From contig NZ_JASKLS010000003.1 of the NCBI RefSeq assembly GCF_030124375.1, positions 417,337-481,336 on the forward strand: DNA of 64,000 nucleotides, written 5' to 3'. Below, in pieces: positions 60,541-64,000 of the stretch. The notes beneath the pieces are model-generated. The model had not been told where the DNA came from and made no database searches. It worked only from the letters and a program-made list of their open reading frames with translations. The position numbers and the translations under genes are program-made. The first letter of the stretch is position 1. Every line of letters begins with the position of its first letter. The stretch is from Sinorhizobium sp. 6-70. GTDB taxonomy: Bacteria > Pseudomonadota > Alphaproteobacteria > Rhizobiales > Rhizobiaceae.

Positions 60541-60843
60541 TCAATAGGCCCGCGGCGGCACGAACAGACAAATTGTCTTGCTGTGCTCCTCACCCGCGGC
60601 GGAGCACCAGTGGTAGTAACCGTCCGGCGAAATGCGCACCCGTCCGTCGGTGTAGGGTAAGACTTCGCCGGTCGCTTTGATGATATAGCCTTGCGGACGT
60701 TCGCTTATTGCCGTCTGGGTCACCTGCCGACAATCCATATTTGAACAGCAGGAGTTCGGGTATTTCCATCCGCTAGGGGCGTCATGGGCAAAGGCGGTCG
60801 TCGACAACCCGAGAACACCGAGGACAAGGAAAATTCCGCGCAT
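60541..60843 (-). CDS. Small secreted cysteine-containing protein
   Basis: A 100-residue exported protein of unknown function. Signal peptide GIFLVLGVLGLSTTAFA, cleaved before HDAPSGW. The mature part has NSCCSNMDCRQV and a C-terminal YYHWCSAAGEEHSKTICLFVPP; five cysteines may form disulfides or bind a metal. I recall similar proteins in other rhizobia but no known role. It stands alone, with an AGGAG site upstream. Confidence 0.75.
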   Translation of the reverse strand: MRGIFLVLGVLGLSTTAFAHDAPSGWKYPNSCCSNMDCRQVTQTAISERPQGYIIKATGEVLPYTDGRVRISPDGYYHWCSAAGEEHSKTICLFVPPRAY

Positions 60844-61016
60844 TACGATCTCCTTTCAGGAGGGCGGCCGCCAAACTTCCGACTGGGAGACTGGCCGGAG
60901 CCGATATTTGACCTATGCTTCAAACGCCGAAGTTCGGGAAATGATCCCGTTTGCGGCCGTCGGCAGGTTCAAATTCGGGCGACAATCACGCCAGCCGTAG
61001 GAGTGTCTGCGGAAAG

Positions 61017-62054
61017 TCAGCGCCGAGGGACGAGGAACGCATCGCTCTCGCCCTCGACAAGTTCCATGGGCCAGACCTGGTTCTGAGGGGCGTCCGGATA
61101 TTGATCTTTGAAGGCCGGCATGGCGGAAAGCAGGGTTTCTGCGAGCGCGATGCCGAGATCGCGAAGCGACAGGCGGAAGCAGGTGAGCGGCGGCGAGAGG
61201 AAATGCGCGTGCGGGCTGTAGCGCCCGACCACGGCGATGTCGCGCCCTGGCTTGATGCCCGCTTCGGAGAGCGCCTGGTAGAAACCGATCGCGATCGTCT
61301 CGTTGATCAGCACGATCGCCGTCGGCGGTTCCTCGAGCGCGAGAAGGTCACGGGCGATCTGGTAGCCGCCCGCTTCGTTCGGCGTCGAGCGGAAGATAAG
61401 ATCCTCGTCTAAAGTTAGGCCGTGCGCCGCCAGCGCCCGGCGGCAGCGATCGACGAAGATGTAGCCGAGGTTGATGTCGTCGTGCGGTCGCGTGATAGCG
61501 ATGCGCCGATGCCCGCGGGCAACCAGCCGGTCGATCGATGCCTGCGCCATGCCCTCGAAATCGAGATCGAGCCAGGGCTGGCCTGCATCCGTCAGGCTTC
61601 GGCCGAGGGTGACGAAGGGGATGTTGCGTTCGGCCAGGAATTCGATGCGGGGATCGTCTCGCTGGGTCGCCGACAGGATCAGCGCGTCGGCGAAGCCGCG
61701 CGCCACGACGCGGCGCAGGTAGTCGTTCGGATCTTCCTCAGACGAGCAGAGCAGGGCGACGAGATCGAGCTTGTGTCTGGCAAAGACCGCCTGAACGCCG
61801 TCGAAAACACTCATGAAGAATATATCGCCCTGGCCGGTGATCTCCGTGCCCGTCTGCATCATGAAGCCGATAATATTGGTCGTGCCTTGCCGAAGGCTTC
61901 GGCCCGACTGGTTCGGAACGTAACCGAGTTCCGTCGCAGCCTGAAGCACGCGCCTGCGGGTCTCTTCGTTGACGTCAGGCTTGCCGTTGAGCGCCCGCGA
62001 GACCGTTCCGATGGAAATATCGAGATGTTGCGCAAGGCGCCGAATTCCCTTCAT
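61017..62054 (-). CDS. LacI-family transcriptional regulator
   Basis: A 345-residue repressor. Helix-turn-helix at the N-terminus (GIRRLAQHLDISIGTVSRALNGKPDVNEETRRRVL) with the hinge ELGYVPNQSGRSLRQG; the rest is a sugar-binding domain with TAIVLINETIAIGFYQAL. Start at 62054 matches the family's N-terminus; an ATG at 62075 is also in frame. It is divergent from the oxidoreductase gene. A perfect 16-bp operator lies in the promoter between, so it controls that operon. Confidence 0.9.
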   Translation of the reverse strand: MKGIRRLAQHLDISIGTVSRALNGKPDVNEETRRRVLQAATELGYVPNQSGRSLRQGTTNIIGFMMQTGTEITGQGDIFFMSVFDGVQAVFARHKLDLVALLCSSEEDPNDYLRRVVARGFADALILSATQRDDPRIEFLAERNIPFVTLGRSLTDAGQPWLDLDFEGMAQASIDRLVARGHRRIAITRPHDDINLGYIFVDRCRRALAAHGLTLDEDLIFRSTPNEAGGYQIARDLLALEEPPTAIVLINETIAIGFYQALSEAGIKPGRDIAVVGRYSPHAHFLSPPLTCFRLSLRDLGIALAETLLSAMPAFKDQYPDAPQNQVWPMELVEGESDAFLVPRR

Positions 62055-62100
62055 CCCGAGTGTGATCCTCCTCATTCATCGGTCGGTCTCCGAATCCCTA

Positions 62101-62145
62101 TTGACATGTTTCGGAAACTCCGCATAGTTCCGTAAACGTTTACGG
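62101..62145 (+). promoter_or_regulatory. Promoter with overlapping LacI operator
   Basis: TTGACA (62101-62106), a 17-bp spacer, and ATAGTT (62124-62129) form a good sigma-70-type promoter. The perfect palindrome CCGTAAACGTTTACGG (62130-62145) lies directly after the -10 box, over the expected start of transcription. Its TAAACGTTTA core is typical of LacI/GalR operators. Confidence 0.8.
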
Positions 62146-62188
62146 CAGCCAAGACAAGGCGATTTCGTAGACTTGTGGGAGGAGGAAC

Positions 62189-63217
62189 GTGATTTTGCGC
62201 GCAGTTCTGTGCGGGTGCGGAGCTATGGCCAAAGGTTGGCTGAAGGCGATCGTCACACACCGCGAACTTCAATCATCGATCCGCATCGTCGGGCTCGTCG
62301 ACGTGAACGTCGAGGCAGCCCGGGCACTGGCGAAAGAGTTCGATCTCCCGGACGCGATCGTCGGTTCCGATCTCGATGCCGTGTTGAGCGAAACGAAGCC
62401 GGATCTGCTCTTCGACATCGTCGTGCCCGCCGCCCGCCACGAGGTGGTTGCTGTCGGGTTGAGGCATGGATGCCACGTGCTCAGCGAGAAACCAATGGCG
62501 ACCTCGCTCGCCGCCGGCAGGGAGCTTATCCGCCTTGCCGGTGAGGCCGGCAGGATCCACGCCGTCGTCCAGAACCGCCGCTTTATCTCCGGCGTACGCC
62601 GTATCCGCCACTTCGTCGAAAGTGGCGCGATCGGCAAACTGACCGCTCTTCATTGCGACTTCTTCATCGGCGCGCATTTCGGCGGCTTCCGTGAAGAGAT
62701 GGACAACGTTCTGCTCTTGGACATGGCGATCCATACCTTCGATGCGGCGCGCTTCATCGCCGACAAGACGCCGCTCGCGGTCTATTGCCACGAAAGCAAT
62801 CCGCGCGGCTCCTGGTACGCGCACGGCGCAGCCGCGAACGCCATCTTCGAACTGTCGGACGACGTCACATTCACCTATCGCGGCTCGTGGTGCGCCGAGG
62901 GCGCGAACACCAGTTGGGAAAGTCAATGGCGGATCATCGGCACCGAGGGCACATTGCTCTGGGATGGGGCCGAGAGCTTCCAGGCCAACAAGGTCGCCGG
63001 CAGCGAAGGCTTTCTGCGCGACCTGCTCGCGATCGAGGTCCCGGATCCGGCCGATCAGGCAGAGACACATGGCCACGCCAGCGTGATCGCAGATTTCGTC
63101 GCGGCCATCCGCTCCGGCAAGAAACCGGAAACGGCAAGTGACGACAACATCAACAGCCTTGCCATGGTTTTTGCGGCGATCGAAAGCGCCCGCTCCCGGC
63201 AGCGCGTGACAATTTGA
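62189..63217 (+). CDS. Gfo/Idh/MocA-family NAD(P)-dependent oxidoreductase
   Basis: A 342-residue sugar or inositol dehydrogenase-like enzyme. Rossmann start AVLCGCGAMAKGWLKAI, then IVGLVDVNVEAARALA, the EKP motif LSEKPMATSLAAGRELI (catalytic Lys), and a C-terminal alpha/beta domain with LLLDMAIHTFDAARFI (the DxxxH pair). Start: GTG with GGAGGA three bases upstream. It heads the operon controlled by the LacI protein and is followed 8 bp later by the isomerase-like gene, suggesting stepwise breakdown of a sugar or inositol. Confidence 0.9.
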   Translation: MILRAVLCGCGAMAKGWLKAIVTHRELQSSIRIVGLVDVNVEAARALAKEFDLPDAIVGSDLDAVLSETKPDLLFDIVVPAARHEVVAVGLRHGCHVLSEKPMATSLAAGRELIRLAGEAGRIHAVVQNRRFISGVRRIRHFVESGAIGKLTALHCDFFIGAHFGGFREEMDNVLLLDMAIHTFDAARFIADKTPLAVYCHESNPRGSWYAHGAAANAIFELSDDVTFTYRGSWCAEGANTSWESQWRIIGTEGTLLWDGAESFQANKVAGSEGFLRDLLAIEVPDPADQAETHGHASVIADFVAAIRSGKKPETASDDNINSLAMVFAAIESARSRQRVTI

Positions 63218-63225
63218 GGTATCTG

Positions 63226-64000
63226 ATGAGCAATCCAGCCAAATCCATCCGCATCGGCACCATGGTCAGCGCCACGAAAGGCGAGGCCGCCAAACGCATC
63301 GGACAGATTGCCGGCTTGGGCTTCGAAAGTTTCGAGCCTTTCTTCTGGCAGACGACCAACGGGCAGGACCTCGCCGAGCTTGGCAAGCGCTGCAGGGCGG
63401 CGATCGGCGATCGCGACATCACCATCTCGACGCTCGGCATGTTCGGCAATCCGTTGGAGGAGACCGACATCGACCTGCAGACGCTGCAGGGCTGGAAAGA
63501 TTGCATCGACAACGCGCATCACTTCGGCGCGACCTGCGTCGCGGGATTCACCGGCCGCATCCGTAATCGCCCGCTGACCGACAGCCTGCCGCGCTACAGG
63601 AAGATCTGGCGCGAGCTCGGCCAGCGCGCTGCGGACAAGGGCGTGAAGATCGCCTTCGAAAACTGCGCCATGGACGGGAACTGGGCGACGGGCGACTGGA
63701 ACATCGCCCACAATCCTGACGCCTGGGAACTGATGTTCAACGAGACGCCGGACGACCACATCGGCCTCGAATGGGAGCCCTGCCACCAGATGGTCTATCT
63801 GATCGACCCTCTGCCGCAGATTCGCAAATGGGCGCACAAGATTTTCCATGTGCATGGCAAGGATGCGACGATCCGCTGGGACGTCATCCGCGAGCACGGC
63901 ATCTTCGGCAAGGAGAAATTCGTCTTCATGCGCACGCCCGGTTTCGGCGACAGCAATTGGACGGACATCATCTCGGAACTCAGGCTCGCCGGCTGGTTCG
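63226..64000 (+). CDS. Sugar phosphate isomerase/epimerase-like TIM-barrel protein (cut by window end)
   Basis: At least 258 residues; the frame is open to the last base. It looks like an AP-endonuclease-2/xylose-isomerase-like barrel: IRIGTMVSATKGEAAKRIGQIAGLGFESFEP, KGVKIAFENCAMDGNW (metal Glu), HIGLEWEPCHQMVY and KIFHVHGKDATI (metal His residues). It follows the oxidoreductase by 8 bp in one operon. The substrate is probably a sugar or inositol derivative. The C-terminus lies outside the window. Confidence 0.88.
   Translation, partial: MSNPAKSIRIGTMVSATKGEAAKRIGQIAGLGFESFEPFFWQTTNGQDLAELGKRCRAAIGDRDITISTLGMFGNPLEETDIDLQTLQGWKDCIDNAHHFGATCVAGFTGRIRNRPLTDSLPRYRKIWRELGQRAADKGVKIAFENCAMDGNWATGDWNIAHNPDAWELMFNETPDDHIGLEWEPCHQMVYLIDPLPQIRKWAHKIFHVHGKDATIRWDVIREHGIFGKEKFVFMRTPGFGDSNWTDIISELRLAGWF

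Noticed and set aside
1-64000. CRISPR arrays, tRNA or rRNA genes, nod boxes
   Set aside because: No regular direct-repeat/spacer array, no cloverleaf with T-loop, and no nod-box pattern was recognised by eye. A tRNAscan or motif scan would settle this.

Overview
This window is GC-rich alphaproteobacterial DNA that looks like a Sinorhizobium/Ensifer replicon, probably the pSymB-type chromid. The evidence is an almost complete succinoglycan (exo) cluster in the rhizobial gene order, the secreted glycanase gene exsH, and many copies of two intergenic palindromic repeats of the RIME type known from Sinorhizobium. The exo cluster runs exoP-N-O-M-A-L-K-(H)-I-U-X then exoY-F-Q-Z and exoB. It has no exoT, exoW or exoV, and exoH is reduced to its two ends joined in frame. 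This resembles the S. fredii (NGR234/HH103) lineage more than S. meliloti; the species call is an inference.

Layout. 1-5.5 kb: amino-sugar locus with a GntR regulator, a fused NanE-NanK enzyme, a sugar-binding protein and two permeases. 5.6-6.5 kb: an IS5-family insertion beside a repeat. 6.5-11.3 kb: a HbpS/GlcG-like protein, a thioesterase, a divergent bdcA/bdcR pair with twin operators, and a TPP riboswitch driving thiD. 11.4-12.1 kb: a repeat island. 12.1-30.8 kb: the exo cluster. 31.3-33.2 kb: an ABC exporter. 33.4-39.8 kb: a GntR-controlled catabolic operon (CaiB-like transferase, acyl-CoA dehydrogenase, polar amino-acid ABC importer). 40.0-41.8 kb: queC-queD-queE for 7-deazaguanine synthesis. 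41.9-47.8 kb: a YddA-type ABC protein, a small XRE regulator, an alpha/beta hydrolase, and a TetR/MFS pair with three operators. 47.9-52.6 kb: a HWE histidine kinase with a single-domain response regulator, then exsH. 52.6-56.7 kb: a ribose-type sugar importer split over two strands with an NAD-dependent epimerase. 56.7-60.8 kb: S41 protease, two small membrane proteins, a site-2 protease and a small secreted protein. 61-64 kb: a LacI regulator divergent from an oxidoreductase and a sugar isomerase-like protein that runs off the end.

How the parts work together. ExoB makes UDP-galactose and ExoN makes UDP-glucose. ExoY primes the lipid carrier with galactose, and ExoA, L, M, O and U add glucose. 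ExoZ acetylates. ExoQ polymerises, with ExoP controlling length and ExoF forming the outer-membrane channel; ExoX restrains ExoY. ExoK and ExsH cut the product. The cluster has no recognisable seventh glucosyltransferase (ExoW), pyruvyl transferase (ExoV), working succinyltransferase (ExoH) or flippase (ExoT), so the polymer must differ from classical succinoglycan or use genes elsewhere. No tRNA, rRNA, CRISPR array or replication origin was seen.
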